Notes: generated from the letters alone by a model not told the origin. A DNA stretch of 64,000 nucleotides from OLB6 sp964493635 (GCA_964493635.1 CAZBOW010000002.1:62001-126000); one strand, 5' to 3'. Positions 1 through 9,342 are shown, counted from the first letter of the stretch. Program-made: numbers and translations.

Positions 1-1
1 C

Positions 2-3000
2 TGTCTGTCCCAAGCACGGATGGTTCTCGACTACCCTGCCTGTACCACGTCCGAACGTGTCGAGGCACTCTGCCTTGCCGCTCGAGCCAGCAGTGAAATG
101 GGAGCCGCTGCCGACGCAATCGCCTACGTTGATCAGGCAAGTCAACTGCCGGATGTGGGATTGCGCGATCAATGTCTGCTCCTGAACGTCCGTGCAGTGC
201 TGGCGATGCAGGCAGGTGATGTGGAGTTAGCGCGGATGCTTCTCCACGACGCCGCGCAGTTTGCCCAACGCCTGTCGGCCTCCACGAGAATTCTCACACT
301 GAGTAACATCATGCTTCTTCAGCAACAGACCGGCGAACCAGTCGCTGAGCCGTTTCAACGGACCGTACGCACAATGGTGGAGGACCGTTCATGGTCGGGA
401 TTCAAGCGCGATCTGTCATCCGCGCTCGGCATGATTTCGGCAGTACTTCTCGTGCTGATCAGCGTTGCGACTGCCCATGCCCAAGCCCCCTTCAACCCAC
501 ATGAGCGACACATGGAACGGGCTCATCCCACACCGGTGCAGCGTGCCGAGCGGATGAAGGACGACATGCCGATGGTGCCGTTCATTGACGAACCGGCTGT
601 GTTTCCATCGATGTTCACGAATGTGCTAATGATCACCGAGGAGAACGACCCCCTACCGGTGCAGAACGAGTCGTCCATTGCCGTCAATCCGCTCAACCCC
701 CGCAACCTCATAGGGTCGGCCGTCGACTATCGGAACAATTCCTCAACGAAGGTCTACTGCAGCAGCGATGCCGGCCGTACGTGGGCGAATGTTGATCTTG
801 GCCAAGCCCGACCGGGTTGGAGATCCTCGAACGATCCGTCCGTGTGTTTCGATCATTTGGGAAGGGGCTATCTGTGTTATGGCGGATTCAATCGCCAGGG
901 TAATGCTCAGTTCGGTGAAAACGGTGTGTTTGTATCCATGACCGACGATGGCGGAGCTACGTGGGCCACAACCCATATCGCCGTGATCATTCACACCGGT
1001 CAGCAAACGGCAGACAGTGCCTTCGAAGACAAGTACTACATCCACGCCGACACGGCTCAGACCTCCCCCTACCGTGGCAACCTATACATTCCGTGGAAGC
1101 GCGTGATCAACAGCGACTCCTCCACACAGATCGTGATTGCTCGGAGTACCGACCGCGGACGTACATGGCTGCCTCCCGTGGCGGTGAGTGATCGGTTCCC
1201 ACAGACCAGTGAGCACCCAACCTTTGGCCAGAGTTTTCCGCTGGCGCGTACCGGTCCGGATGGAAGCGTCCACTTGGTATGGAACTCCGGTACGGAGCAG
1301 GCAATCCGCTATGCCCGCTCCACCGACGGTGGTCAAACGTGGACAGTACCCCGAATCCTGCATCGATACAATGCCTTTGGCGAAAAGAGTGAGGTGGCTG
1401 GAAATGTGAACTCGCGTGTCAAGGGAGTGGTACGGGCGGAGGCCTATCCCACGTTGGCCATCGACAACACCCGGGGCCCCTTCAATGGCACCTTGTATCT
1501 GTGTTGGTCGGCCGATAGCCTTCCCAACATCTACATGTCGCGTTCCACCGATAATGGGCAGACGTGGTCGGATCCGATGATGATCCACCCCGACGACCGT
1601 TTCGATCAGTTCTGGCCATGGACGGCGGTGGATCCCGTGACGGGACATGTAGCAACCATGTACTTCGACAGTCGCGACGACTCGGCCAACATCTTGGTGA
1701 ATGCCTACGTCAGCCTGTCCACCGATGGCGGCACAACATGGATCGACCGACGGGTGGGTGATGATCAGAACGACCTCCGGCGCAATCCTTTCTCTGGGAA
1801 CACCTTTGCCGGCGACTACAACGGTTGCGACTTCTACAACGGCATCGTCTACCCATCGTGGATCGATACCCGATCCACGACGCCAACAAACGCTTCGGAC
1901 AACGATGTGTTTACAGCAATTGTCAACACCCGTGCTCCGGAAGCTCCATCCACATTTCGGGCAACAACGATCGCCGAGGTTCCGACCGAGATCGACCTGA
2001 CATGGTCGGCCGTGGATCGGCGTACGTTTGGTCAGCCCCTTGCCACGGACGAAGCATCCTACATCCTGACACGCGACGGCATCGAGATTGCACAGGTACC
2101 GCTTTCGACGCTGTCGTACCGGGACACGGGGCTTACGATCCATCAGGAGTATAAGTATACACTTCGGGTTGTGGCCGCCAGCGATACAAGTGCCGTTCGC
2201 CGTGCCTCGGCCTTTGCCGGTGGCTCACGGCAACCCGACCGCCCCGTGGTTGTAGGGGTGGCCGGGCAGGAAGATGGAAGCATCGTGGTGACAGCTACCC
2301 TGCCAACGCGTCGGCGTGACGGTACAACACGCCTAACCAACCTTGCTGCCGTTGATGTGCACGCTGGTGCCTTCACGCAGCGATTTGATGTGGCTGTTCA
2401 GGACACAGGACGAACCATGGACTTTCGCCTGCAGGCACCGGCCGATGGCTGGTACCATGTGTCGGCCCAGGCACGCGATGCCAACAATGAAACAAGTCTG
2501 CCTGCCGATACTACCGTTGTCTTTACCGGTTCTCTGACATGGCAGCAGGAAACCTTCGACACCATGCCCAACCTCTACGTGATTAGCGGGTCGTGGGATC
2601 GTGTGACCAACTTTGCCTACTCGGAGCCGGCGTCCCTGCACGATACACCGCAAGGCGATTATGCTGCACGCTCACGCGATACGGTGATGCTCTACCCTCA
2701 TCGCATCATCACCACCGCGGGCACGTCCGGTGTACTGTCCTACCGCATTGCTGCCTTTTACAAGGATCGCGACTCGGCGATCGTTGAGTATGCATGGGAT
2801 GCAGCAGGGCCATGGATCCTGGCAAAGGCCTATAACGAGACCACCTACGCTCGCTGGGGCAACCCCACCCTTGGTGACGATGCATGGCTGTTCGATGCCA
2901 TCGTTCTGGAACAGCAACCAACTCGCGACGACACTCTCTACATGCGTCTCCGCACCTATGCCAACATCACGGGTCAGGCCGACGGCGTGTACATCGACGA

Positions 3001-3283
3001 CGTTTCCATCGATGTCACCTCGTCTGTTCAAGAGCGAACGGCCACGATCTCGAACGTCTATCCACAGCCGGCTCGAACCCACGTGGTGGCCGACCTGTCC
3101 TGCGATCTACCCATTGACCACTGTGAATTGATCGATCTGACGGGCTCGGTTGCCAGCTCTCAATGGCAGCAAACCGGACGCACGCTCTTGCTGGATATTC
3201 GCAGCGTCCCACCAGGTGTGTATACCCTCGTTGTTCGCTCTGGCCGCACTCTACAGCGCAGGAGCATTCAGGTGCTGCGGTAG
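2..3283 (+). CDS. Asp-box (BNR/sialidase-like) T9SS protein with upstream TPR-like fusion; 5' partial
   Basis: The frame is open to the window edge, so the 5' end is missing. Numbering from the ATG at 20, residues 1-115 are helical and TPR-like. A signal-peptide-like segment follows (MISAVLLVLISVATAHAQA, from the ATG at 431; another ATG at 374 would give it a basic n-region). After that come six Asp-box motifs of the S/T-x-D-x-G-x-T-W type (e.g. SSDAGRTW, STDGGQTW, STDNGQTW) in a probable six-bladed propeller, a fibronectin-III-like stretch (about 650-740) and a C-terminal T9SS type A-like sorting domain ending SIQVLR. The propeller class includes sialidases and non-enzymatic proteins; I see no safe catalytic assignment. 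It is probably secreted and surface-attached. Either this is a real fusion or the secreted protein starts at 374 or 431 and an upstream gene has lost its stop. Propeller and sorting domain are confident; the start is not. Confidence 0.8.
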   Translation, partial: CLSQARMVLDYPACTTSERVEALCLAARASSEMGAAADAIAYVDQASQLPDVGLRDQCLLLNVRAVLAMQAGDVELARMLLHDAAQFAQRLSASTRILTLSNIMLLQQQTGEPVAEPFQRTVRTMVEDRSWSGFKRDLSSALGMISAVLLVLISVATAHAQAPFNPHERHMERAHPTPVQRAERMKDDMPMVPFIDEPAVFPSMFTNVLMITEENDPLPVQNESSIAVNPLNPRNLIGSAVDYRNNSSTKVYCSSDAGRTWANVDLGQARPGWRSSNDPSVCFDHLGRGYLCYGGFNRQGNAQFGENGVFVSMTDDGGATWATTHIAVIIHTGQQTADSAFEDKYYIHADTAQTSPYRGNLYIPWKRVINSDSSTQIVIARSTDRGRTWLPPVAVSDRFPQTSEHPTFGQSFPLARTGPDGSVHLVWNSGTEQAIRYARSTDGGQTWTVPRILHRYNAFGEKSEVAGNVNSRVKGVVRAEAYPTLAIDNTRGPFNGTLYLCWSADSLPNIYMSRSTDNGQTWSDPMMIHPDDRFDQFWPWTAVDPVTGHVATMYFDSRDDSANILVNAYVSLSTDGGTTWIDRRVGDDQNDLRRNPFSGNTFAGDYNGCDFYNGIVYPSWIDTRSTTPTNASDNDVFTAIVNTRAPEAPSTFRATTIAEVPTEIDLTWSAVDRRTFGQPLATDEASYILTRDGIEIAQVPLSTLSYRDTGLTIHQEYKYTLRVVAASDTSAVRRASAFAGGSRQPDRPVVVGVAGQEDGSIVVTATLPTRRRDGTTRLTNLAAVDVHAGAFTQRFDVAVQDTGRTMDFRLQAPADGWYHVSAQARDANNETSLPADTTVVFTGSLTWQQETFDTMPNLYVISGSWDRVTNFAYSEPASLHDTPQGDYAARSRDTVMLYPHRIITTAGTSGVLSYRIAAFYKDRDSAIVEYAWDAAGPWILAKAYNETTYARWGNPTLGDDAWLFDAIVLEQQPTRDDTLYMRLRTYANITGQADGVYIDDVSIDVTSSVQERTATISNVYPQPARTHVVADLSCDLPIDHCELIDLTGSVASSQWQQTGRTLLLDIRSVPPGVYTLVVRSGRTLQRRSIQVLR

Positions 3284-3313
3284 GGACGGTGTTGTTAAAA
3301 CCTCTGGTTCCCT

Positions 3314-4423
3314 CTACTCGCCCTGCATTCCTTTGAGCTGGAAGGAAATCGTTGTGCCCACGTTGGGTTCGCTCTCCACCGTTAGGGAGGCATTGTGGGC
3401 TTCTAGGATGTGCTTGACAATGGCCAAACCGAGGCCGGTGCCACCTACGGCACGGGAGCGATCTTTGTCCACTCGGTAGAAGCGCTCGAAGATTCGGCCG
3501 ATAGAGTCGGCGGGAATGCCCACGCCCGTGTCTTCTACGGAGATGCGAACACGGTTCTCGCGATCGGTGCTGCGATCGGTGCTGCGATCGGTGCTGCGAT
3601 CGGCATGGACTGTAACCACGCCACCCTCACGATTGTACTTGATCGCATTGTCGATCAGGTTCGTCATCACTTGGATGAGTCGCTCCTTGTCGCCAAATAC
3701 GGTGAGTGTGGTGTTGGGCGGAAGGTCAAGGATCACCGACACATTTCGCTGCGTTCCACGGATCTCCATCGTGTGGACGATGTCGTGCAGCAGGTCGGCC
3801 ATGTCGAAGTAGCGAAAGGACATGCGCAGCTCCCCACTCTCGATCCGCGAGATGTCGATCAGATCACTGAGCAGGGCATTCAGTCGGAGAGCATTCTGAT
3901 AGGCCTTTTCTAGGAACTGTCGGCTTACCGAGGGATCGTCAAGTGCGCCGTCAATCAGCGTTTCAAGATATCCCTGCACAGAGAAGATCGGTGTGCGAAG
4001 CTCGTGCGACACGTTGCCAACAAACTCACTTCGAACGCGCTCGAGGCGCTTCATTTCGGCGATGTCCTTGGTAGCCTTTTGGGCAAGCGTGTTGATGGCA
4101 TCAGCCACGCTGGCGATTTCGGCAGCGGCATGCGCAGACACATCAATCTGCGACTGCTGAGCCCCCTGCACAATAGCCCGTGTGGCCTCCTGAATGCGAA
4201 GCAAGGGCTCCGTAACGCGCTTTCGCATGACCCGCTGAACGCCGGCATAGGTAATGGCACCAACCACAGCCACCACACCAACAGCAAGGGTGATGGTTGA
4301 CGTGGCCACCTCGGTCGTAGGTTCAACGACGAAGATCACCATAGCCACTCCCACAGCCACAGCCATGGAGCTTGCAGCAATACTGCGTGAGAGGAGGTGC
4401 GATGCGGTTGTGCGCGTAGACAT
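3314..4423 (-). CDS. Membrane sensor histidine kinase, PhoR-like
   Basis: 369 aa. Two membrane segments (about 15-33 and 45-61) are separated by only about 11 residues, so there is no extracytoplasmic sensor domain. A HAMP-like linker follows, then the HisKA domain with the H-box SHELRTP (His140), the N-box NLIDNAIKYN (about 255-264), the G1 box DTGVGIP (298-304), an F-box-like FERFYRVDKDRS and the G2 box GGTGLGLAI. This is a complete class I kinase core that autophosphorylates His140 and passes the phosphate to the regulator encoded 9 bp upstream. An insert of repeated DRST units (about 275-288) lies between the N-box and G1 and is coded by a 12-bp tandem repeat. Homology to PhoR is by core sequence only; the stimulus (phosphate or otherwise) cannot be read from the sequence. 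Confidence 0.93.
   Translation of the reverse strand: MSTRTTASHLLSRSIAASSMAVAVGVAMVIFVVEPTTEVATSTITLAVGVVAVVGAITYAGVQRVMRKRVTEPLLRIQEATRAIVQGAQQSQIDVSAHAAAEIASVADAINTLAQKATKDIAEMKRLERVRSEFVGNVSHELRTPIFSVQGYLETLIDGALDDPSVSRQFLEKAYQNALRLNALLSDLIDISRIESGELRMSFRYFDMADLLHDIVHTMEIRGTQRNVSVILDLPPNTTLTVFGDKERLIQVMTNLIDNAIKYNREGGVVTVHADRSTDRSTDRSTDRENRVRISVEDTGVGIPADSIGRIFERFYRVDKDRSRAVGGTGLGLAIVKHILEAHNASLTVESEPNVGTTISFQLKGMQGE
3562..3609. repeat. 12-bp tandem repeat inside the histidine kinase gene
   Basis: Three perfect copies of GATCGGTGCTGC (3562-3597) and a partial fourth. They code for the repeated DRST units in the kinase ATP-binding domain. The unit is a multiple of three, so copy number changes keep the frame. 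Confidence 0.9.
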
Positions 4424-4432
4424 GCCTCCAAG

Positions 4433-5143
4433 TTAGGAGACTTGTTCTCGAAAACGATAGCCCACACCCTTGACCGTTTCGATCCATGAGGAATAGGCCC
4501 CGAGTTTTTCGCGAATCTTCGAGACGTGGACGTCCACCGTGCGGTCGATGACGTAGACGCTCTCGCCCCAGATGCGCCGCAGGAGCGACTCACGGGTAAA
4601 GACCTTGCCACTGTTGGCTGCAAGAAAGGCAAGCAACTCGAACTCCTTCTTGGGGAAGAAGATCTCCTTGCCATCAATCTTGACAGTATAGTTCTGACGA
4701 TTGATTTCAAGGGCACCAACCCGTAGGATCTCGGGCACGGCAATCGTTTCGGTACGTACCGTCTCGCCACCACGTCGCAGAATCGTCTTAACACGCGCAA
4801 TGAGTACACGGGGACTGATGGGCTTTTGAATGTAGTCGTCGGCACCCAACTCCAAACCGAGGATCTGGTCGATCTCACCGGACCTCGCCGTCAGAAACAT
4901 GATTGCCGTCGTGGATGTTGCCGTATTCTGGCGCAGCGCTCGGCATACCTCAAAACCATCCATGCCCGGCATCATAATATCCAGAATCACCAGATCGGGG
5001 AGGTGCTCCACTGCCTGCTGCACGGCCTCCGTACCGTTGCTTGCTGTGACAACCGTATAGCCCTCCTTACTCAGGTTGTAGGAGATGAGATCTACAATGT
5101 CCTGTTCGTCGTCAACAACAAGGATCTTTTTATCGAGTGCCAT
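4433..5143 (-). CDS. OmpR/PhoB-family response regulator
   Basis: 236 aa. The receiver domain (about 5-118) has the acidic pair Asp11-Asp12, phospho-acceptor Asp55 (VILDIMMPG), the switch Thr85 (FLTAR) and Lys107 (QKP). The C-terminal winged helix (about 140-234) has the typical FELLAFLAANSGKVFTRESL and VDVHVSKIREKLG segments and ends with the GVGYRF signature. It binds DNA as a phosphorylated dimer. It is the first gene of a two-gene operon with the kinase. A TAGTTTTG box (- strand, 5186-5179) lies 35 nt before the ATG and fits a Bacteroidota -7 element. PhoB is the closest well-known relative, but regulon identity is not visible here. Confidence 0.95.
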   Translation of the reverse strand: MALDKKILVVDDEQDIVDLISYNLSKEGYTVVTASNGTEAVQQAVEHLPDLVILDIMMPGMDGFEVCRALRQNTATSTTAIMFLTARSGEIDQILGLELGADDYIQKPISPRVLIARVKTILRRGGETVRTETIAVPEILRVGALEINRQNYTVKIDGKEIFFPKKEFELLAFLAANSGKVFTRESLLRRIWGESVYVIDRTVDVHVSKIREKLGAYSSWIETVKGVGYRFREQVS

Positions 5144-5178
5144 AGCAGCCGTCCCTCTACAGAGGTGGTGGTAGTCAT

Positions 5179-5186
5179 CAAAACTA
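5179..5186 (-). promoter_or_regulatory. Candidate -7 promoter box for the response regulator
   Basis: TAGTTTTG on the minus strand matches the Bacteroidota TAnnTTTG consensus, 35 nt before the start codon at 5143. No clear -33 TTG was found, so support is from the single box. Confidence 0.4.
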
Positions 5187-5210
5187 TGGCAGGTATCGCA
5201 TCACATTACC

Positions 5211-5264
5211 GTAAAATACTCGTTACATAGGGCCTGCGAACCCCGCTGAGACGTTGTATTTTAC
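5211..5264. promoter_or_regulatory. 9-bp inverted repeat in the divergent intergenic region
   Basis: GTAAAATAC at 5211-5219 is repeated inverted as GTATTTTAC at 5256-5264, between the divergent regulator gene and the PKD-protein gene. It could be an operator or a weak hairpin. After the gap artefact is collapsed the right arm lies 2 nt before the GTG of the + strand gene. Confidence 0.3.
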
Positions 5265-5290
5265 TGCGTGTCTCCCCTTCAACGATCCCT

Positions 5291-5390
5291 NNNNNNNNNN
5301 NNNNNNNNNNNNNNNNNNNNNNNNNNNNNNNNNNNNNNNNNNNNNNNNNNNNNNNNNNNNNNNNNNNNNNNNNNNNNNNNNNNNNNNNNN
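5291..5390. other. Assembly gap 1 (100 N) with duplicated 55-bp flanks
   Basis: Exactly 100 N. The 55 bases before it (5236-5290) are identical to the 55 bases after it (5391-5445). This is what two contigs sharing an unmerged 55-bp overlap would give. Removing 155 bases probably restores the true sequence. The break sits at a 12-bp tandem repeat (CTTCAACGATCC). Confidence 0.95.
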
Positions 5391-5422
5391 GCGAACCCCG
5401 CTGAGACGTTGTATTTTACTGC

Positions 5423-8400
5423 GTGTCTCCCCTTCAACGATCCCTTCAACGATCCCTGCTCGTGATCCTTTCCGCTGCCGCGCTGTGCGCGATGGCTAGC
5501 GAGGTTCATGCTCAGCGCCGATCGTGGAACTGGTACTTCGGTGATCGAGCCGGCATCACCTTCCGCAATGGAGTCGTAGAGCCCCTTACCGATGGACGAC
5601 TGCAGACGGATGAGGGCTGTGCGACATTTTCCAATCCGGCAAATGGTCAGCTGTGGTGTTACACCGACGGCGTGACGGTATGGAATCGGAATCATCAACC
5701 GATGCCAAATGGTAGGGGGCTCAACGGGGACGCTTCCACCAGTCAAAGCGCCCTGATTGTCCAGATGCCAGGGACAACCGATAAGCTGGTGATTATCACC
5801 CCTGCCCCCATTACTTCGAGCGATGCCGGTACGAAGTGCTTGTGCTTGATGTATTCCGTTGTGGATATGCAGGCCGACGGCGGCCTCGGCGACGTGATTG
5901 AGAAAAACATTGTGCTCATCGACAACGTTACCGAGCATGTTACGGCAACGGCCACGTGCGACGAAACAGGATGGTGGATCATCGCTCGTCGCAGCTCGCT
6001 ATCCGAGTTTGTAAGCTTTCGACTTACGTCTACTGGCTTCGACCCCGTTCCAACGGTTTCTCCAGCCGGCATGCTCCCGGCCATTCGCGACGTGGGGCAG
6101 ATGCACACTTCTCCAGATGGTCGTCGCCTTGTGATCACGGCACCGTCCGGCGAGGTGCACCTCTATCGTATTCTTCGCACCACCGGCCGACTCTACGACG
6201 GGATCAGTCTCTTTGCCGGAGAGGGGGTTGGCACCACGTATGGAGCTGCTTTCACCACGAATAGTGCGTACGTGGTCGTGGGAGCCACCGAGTCCGGCCT
6301 TCGGAACGGCACGGCATTGTATCGGTTCCGCATCGACCGTGATGCCGCCAGCTTGATTCGAGCCTCGCGCGAGAACATCGGCTTTGTGCCGGGCCTACCA
6401 AAGTATGCCGCCCTACAGCTGGCAGCCGATGGTAACATTTACGTTGCCAAGCCAGATCAGCCGAGTTTGGCTCGAATAACTGCAGCACAGTCGGCGTTGC
6501 CCGTGGTGGAGGACGAAGCCGTTGCACTATCGGGTGTGTGTCGATCGGGATTACCCAACATTGTTGGGTGGCTCTTTGGCTCGCATCCGCCTGGCGACCA
6601 GACCTGTGCTCTGCCTGATGCATTGGTGAGCGATACCACCATTTGCGTAGGCTCGTGTGTTACCCCAGTGTCCCGTTCGGCCGGAGCCATCACGGGTTGG
6701 GAGTGGTCGATGCCTGGCGGCCTACCCTCAACGAGTACCAATCGCACACCACAGTTTTGTTTTCCGGATCCGGGGAGGTTTACCGGCACGCTGATCGTGC
6801 AGAATGCTAGCGGCCGGGATACCACGCAGTTCACCATCCTTGTGCGCACCGGCCCCAATCTTGACGTGCCCTCGGAGGTGGAGATCTGCAATGGTGATAC
6901 GATTGGGATCACCGCTAACGGCGCAGTGACGTATCTCTGGAAACCCAGCATCGGTGTGTCGGATCCCCGATCACAGAGCCCTGTGTTCTTTCCGCGTACT
7001 GAAACCGTGTACACACTGATTGGCACTGATGCCTTGGGGTGTACCGATTCGACTACGGTTCGAGTCAAGGTTGTCCAGCTCTCAGCCGGACCCGATCGTA
7101 CGATCTGTCCGGGGGATACCACCCAACTCACGGCCGACGAAGCCGACACCTATCTGTGGCAACCGCCCGATGGGTTATCGGATCCAACGGCACGGCGTCC
7201 GCTAGCCTTCCCGTCGGAATCAACAACCTACACGGTTCGCATGACGAACGGTGCCTGCACCGTTGTTGACACGGTAATGGTGGACGTTTCATCAAGCCTG
7301 ACGGTAGAGATCCGCACACCGGCCGAAGCCTGTGAGGGCGAGCGTGTCGAAGTGAGCGTTTCCGACGACTTCGATACCTATCGATGGTCCGGCGATGGAG
7401 TGGAGTCATCGACGCGTTCCAGCACGTGGGTGGTCGTACAGCCAAACGGGCGCATCGTCGTTGAGGTGTCATCTGGAAACTGTACCGCAGTGGATACGGC
7501 CTTCATCACCATCGGAGGTGGGCCAACGGTGATAGCCGGTAGCGATACAACAATCTGTGCCGGCGAGATTGCGACCCTCAGCGCCACGGCATCTTCTGGC
7601 ACAGTCACTTGGCAGACAACCTCGGGTACCATCGTTGGATCCGGCTCTGCCCTGGCAATCGCACCCACCGTGACCACGGCATTTGTGGCTACTGCTACAG
7701 TGGGTGAGAATTGTACTGGCAGCGATACCGTAGTGGTGGTGGTCCGAGACGGCCCTGTCGTATCGGCCGGGCCGGACCTTGGGCTGTGCGTTGGCAGTAG
7801 TGTACAGATCCAGGCACAGGGCATAGCTGATGGCTATCGCTGGCAACCAGCGGATGGCTTGAGCGATCCAACAGCAATGGCTCCCGTTGCAGCGCCCGAC
7901 CAAACCACGACCTACATCGTGACGGCTGAGCGCAATGGCTGTGCAGCCTACGACACCGTTGTTGTGGAAGTATCTACAGGCACCGTTCGGATCGTTGAAC
8001 CCCGTCCCATCTGTATCGGTGAAGTCACGGAACTGGTGGCCACGGGCAGTAGCTGGTACGAATGGTCTCCAGCAACGGGTCTTAGCGATCCAACGATTGC
8101 CAACCCACTGGCAAGCCCCGTAACAACTACAACCTATCGCGTTGTGGGACGCGACCGGTTCGGGTGCGTCGACACGGCATTTGTGACGGTATCTGTGCTC
8201 GACACCTTGGGGCTTACGCTGCGCGTTGGCGAGGTGGTGGCCGAAGCTGGTGCTACAAACGTTGGCATACCCGTGTACGTGGACGTCGATGCGGGGTCGT
8301 TGCCGGTACGCATTGATGAGCTTCGGGCAACGCTGGTGTTCGACGCCAGTGCCTTTATTCCGGACTCAGCCGAACGCGGGTTGATCGTAACCAGCCAGCG

Positions 8401-8899
8401 CGGAACAGAGCAGTTGGTGTACCTTCTGATGCGGGACATCCCTATTGTGACCACCGGCCAGCGAATCACGCAGGTTCGCGGCACGGTGCTTCTTGGCAGG
8501 CTGGAAAACGTCCCCCTACGGTGGGAGGATGTGTCATGGTCTGGCCTGACGTGCCCACGCGAGGAAACGATCAGTGGTCGCCTGGTGGTAACAGGCTGTA
8601 ACATTCGCAACCGCGCCGTCCAGCTCTTTGCGCCAACATCCGTGCGCGTTGATGCACGGGCAGATGATGGCGTGATCGACGTTTCGATTGAAGGGGGCCA
8701 GCCAGGCGAGTTTCAGGTAGCTGTCGTTTCCATCAGTGGACAGATCTGCGCACGTGCGACGATTCTGCGATCGCTTGGCCAAGATGTGACCGGTACCGTA
8801 TCGTTATCGATGCGAGATGTTGCTCACGGTCTGTACTACGTAACGATACGGACACCGTCCGAAATTCAGACGGTGCCCGTTGTGTGGATCAACCAGTAA
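5423..8899 (+). CDS. Large secreted T9SS protein with N-terminal propeller-like domain and Ig/PKD repeats
   Basis: 1158 aa from a GTG start. The signal peptide (about 1-31, ending VHAQ) has a QRSLQRSL n-region produced by a 12-bp duplication. Residues about 33-395 start with the NWYFGDRAGITF motif and contain YTDGVTVWNRNHQPMPNG, a pattern common in large Bacteroidota surface proteins and probably a beta-propeller. Then come a PKD-like domain (about 400-475) and several Ig-like repeats with the recurring form (C)-x-G-D-T-x(n)-YLW(Q/K)P-x2-G(L/V)SDP. A cohesin-like beta-domain (about 950-1080) and a C-terminal sorting domain (GLYYVTIRTPSE, ending VWINQ) follow. Role inferred: surface structure or adhesion. 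The tail is a less typical T9SS CTD than those of the other cargo genes. The gap just upstream does not break the frame. Confidence 0.9.
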   Translation: MSPLQRSLQRSLLVILSAAALCAMASEVHAQRRSWNWYFGDRAGITFRNGVVEPLTDGRLQTDEGCATFSNPANGQLWCYTDGVTVWNRNHQPMPNGRGLNGDASTSQSALIVQMPGTTDKLVIITPAPITSSDAGTKCLCLMYSVVDMQADGGLGDVIEKNIVLIDNVTEHVTATATCDETGWWIIARRSSLSEFVSFRLTSTGFDPVPTVSPAGMLPAIRDVGQMHTSPDGRRLVITAPSGEVHLYRILRTTGRLYDGISLFAGEGVGTTYGAAFTTNSAYVVVGATESGLRNGTALYRFRIDRDAASLIRASRENIGFVPGLPKYAALQLAADGNIYVAKPDQPSLARITAAQSALPVVEDEAVALSGVCRSGLPNIVGWLFGSHPPGDQTCALPDALVSDTTICVGSCVTPVSRSAGAITGWEWSMPGGLPSTSTNRTPQFCFPDPGRFTGTLIVQNASGRDTTQFTILVRTGPNLDVPSEVEICNGDTIGITANGAVTYLWKPSIGVSDPRSQSPVFFPRTETVYTLIGTDALGCTDSTTVRVKVVQLSAGPDRTICPGDTTQLTADEADTYLWQPPDGLSDPTARRPLAFPSESTTYTVRMTNGACTVVDTVMVDVSSSLTVEIRTPAEACEGERVEVSVSDDFDTYRWSGDGVESSTRSSTWVVVQPNGRIVVEVSSGNCTAVDTAFITIGGGPTVIAGSDTTICAGEIATLSATASSGTVTWQTTSGTIVGSGSALAIAPTVTTAFVATATVGENCTGSDTVVVVVRDGPVVSAGPDLGLCVGSSVQIQAQGIADGYRWQPADGLSDPTAMAPVAAPDQTTTYIVTAERNGCAAYDTVVVEVSTGTVRIVEPRPICIGEVTELVATGSSWYEWSPATGLSDPTIANPLASPVTTTTYRVVGRDRFGCVDTAFVTVSVLDTLGLTLRVGEVVAEAGATNVGIPVYVDVDAGSLPVRIDELRATLVFDASAFIPDSAERGLIVTSQRGTEQLVYLLMRDIPIVTTGQRITQVRGTVLLGRLENVPLRWEDVSWSGLTCPREETISGRLVVTGCNIRNRAVQLFAPTSVRVDARADDGVIDVSIEGGQPGEFQVAVVSISGQICARATILRSLGQDVTGTVSLSMRDVAHGLYYVTIRTPSEIQTVPVVWINQ
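5432..5455. repeat. 12-bp duplication in a signal peptide
   Basis: Two direct copies of CTTCAACGATCC code for the LQRSLQRS part of the signal peptide of the 5423-8899 gene; gap 1 ends within this repeat. Confidence 0.8.
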
Positions 8900-8903
8900 G
8901 GGA

Positions 8904-9275
8904 TTACTCGCCGGCGATGTGTGCCATCAGCAGTGAGCCCCCTGCCAAACCGAAGTCCTTGAGGATGGACATCAGCGACATCTGGCTTTGAGCAGCGTCG
9001 GCACCCATGAAGCCAGAAAGATGGACGGTAAGAATGTAGATCAGCATCAGCAGAGCCGACAGCTGACCTGCAAGCTTTGCCTGCTTCCCGGTGATGAAGG
9101 CAACGCCAGCGGCAATCTGTGCCGCACCCGTGAGATATACCCACAACACGCCGCCAGGAACCCAGGTTGGTACTAACCCCGCCATCTGATCGGCACCCAT
9201 AAAGTGCAGTGCGCCGAACACGATAAACGGTATGGCAAGGAAGATTTTGCCAATCATCAACGTCGGAAGATTCAT
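8904..9275 (-). CDS. DoxX-family integral membrane protein
   Basis: 123 aa with about four membrane segments (IFLAIPFIVFGALHF, VLWVYLTGAAQIAAGVAFITG, LSALLMLIYILTVHLSGF, DFGLAGGSLLMA). The sequence type is DoxX-like, a family of small membrane proteins linked in some bacteria to redox or thiol stress; the reaction is not known from sequence. I chose the ATG at 9275 because GGTGGAGG lies 5 nt before it. An upstream start at 9329 would add 18 non-hydrophobic residues. It is divergent from the TonB receptor gene and its stop is 4 bp from the end of the preceding + strand gene. Confidence 0.85.
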   Translation of the reverse strand: MNLPTLMIGKIFLAIPFIVFGALHFMGADQMAGLVPTWVPGGVLWVYLTGAAQIAAGVAFITGKQAKLAGQLSALLMLIYILTVHLSGFMGADAAQSQMSLMSILKDFGLAGGSLLMAHIAGE

Positions 9276-9342
9276 GTATCCTCCACCCCAGTAGTGAAAC
9301 AAACCACGGCGATTGCCGGCTGAGGCCAATTTAGCAATCCCC

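Noticed and set aside
1082..2143. A 353-codon frame antisense to the Asp-box gene
   Set aside because: The sense strand codes for a clear propeller and the antisense product has no recognisable domain or start signal.
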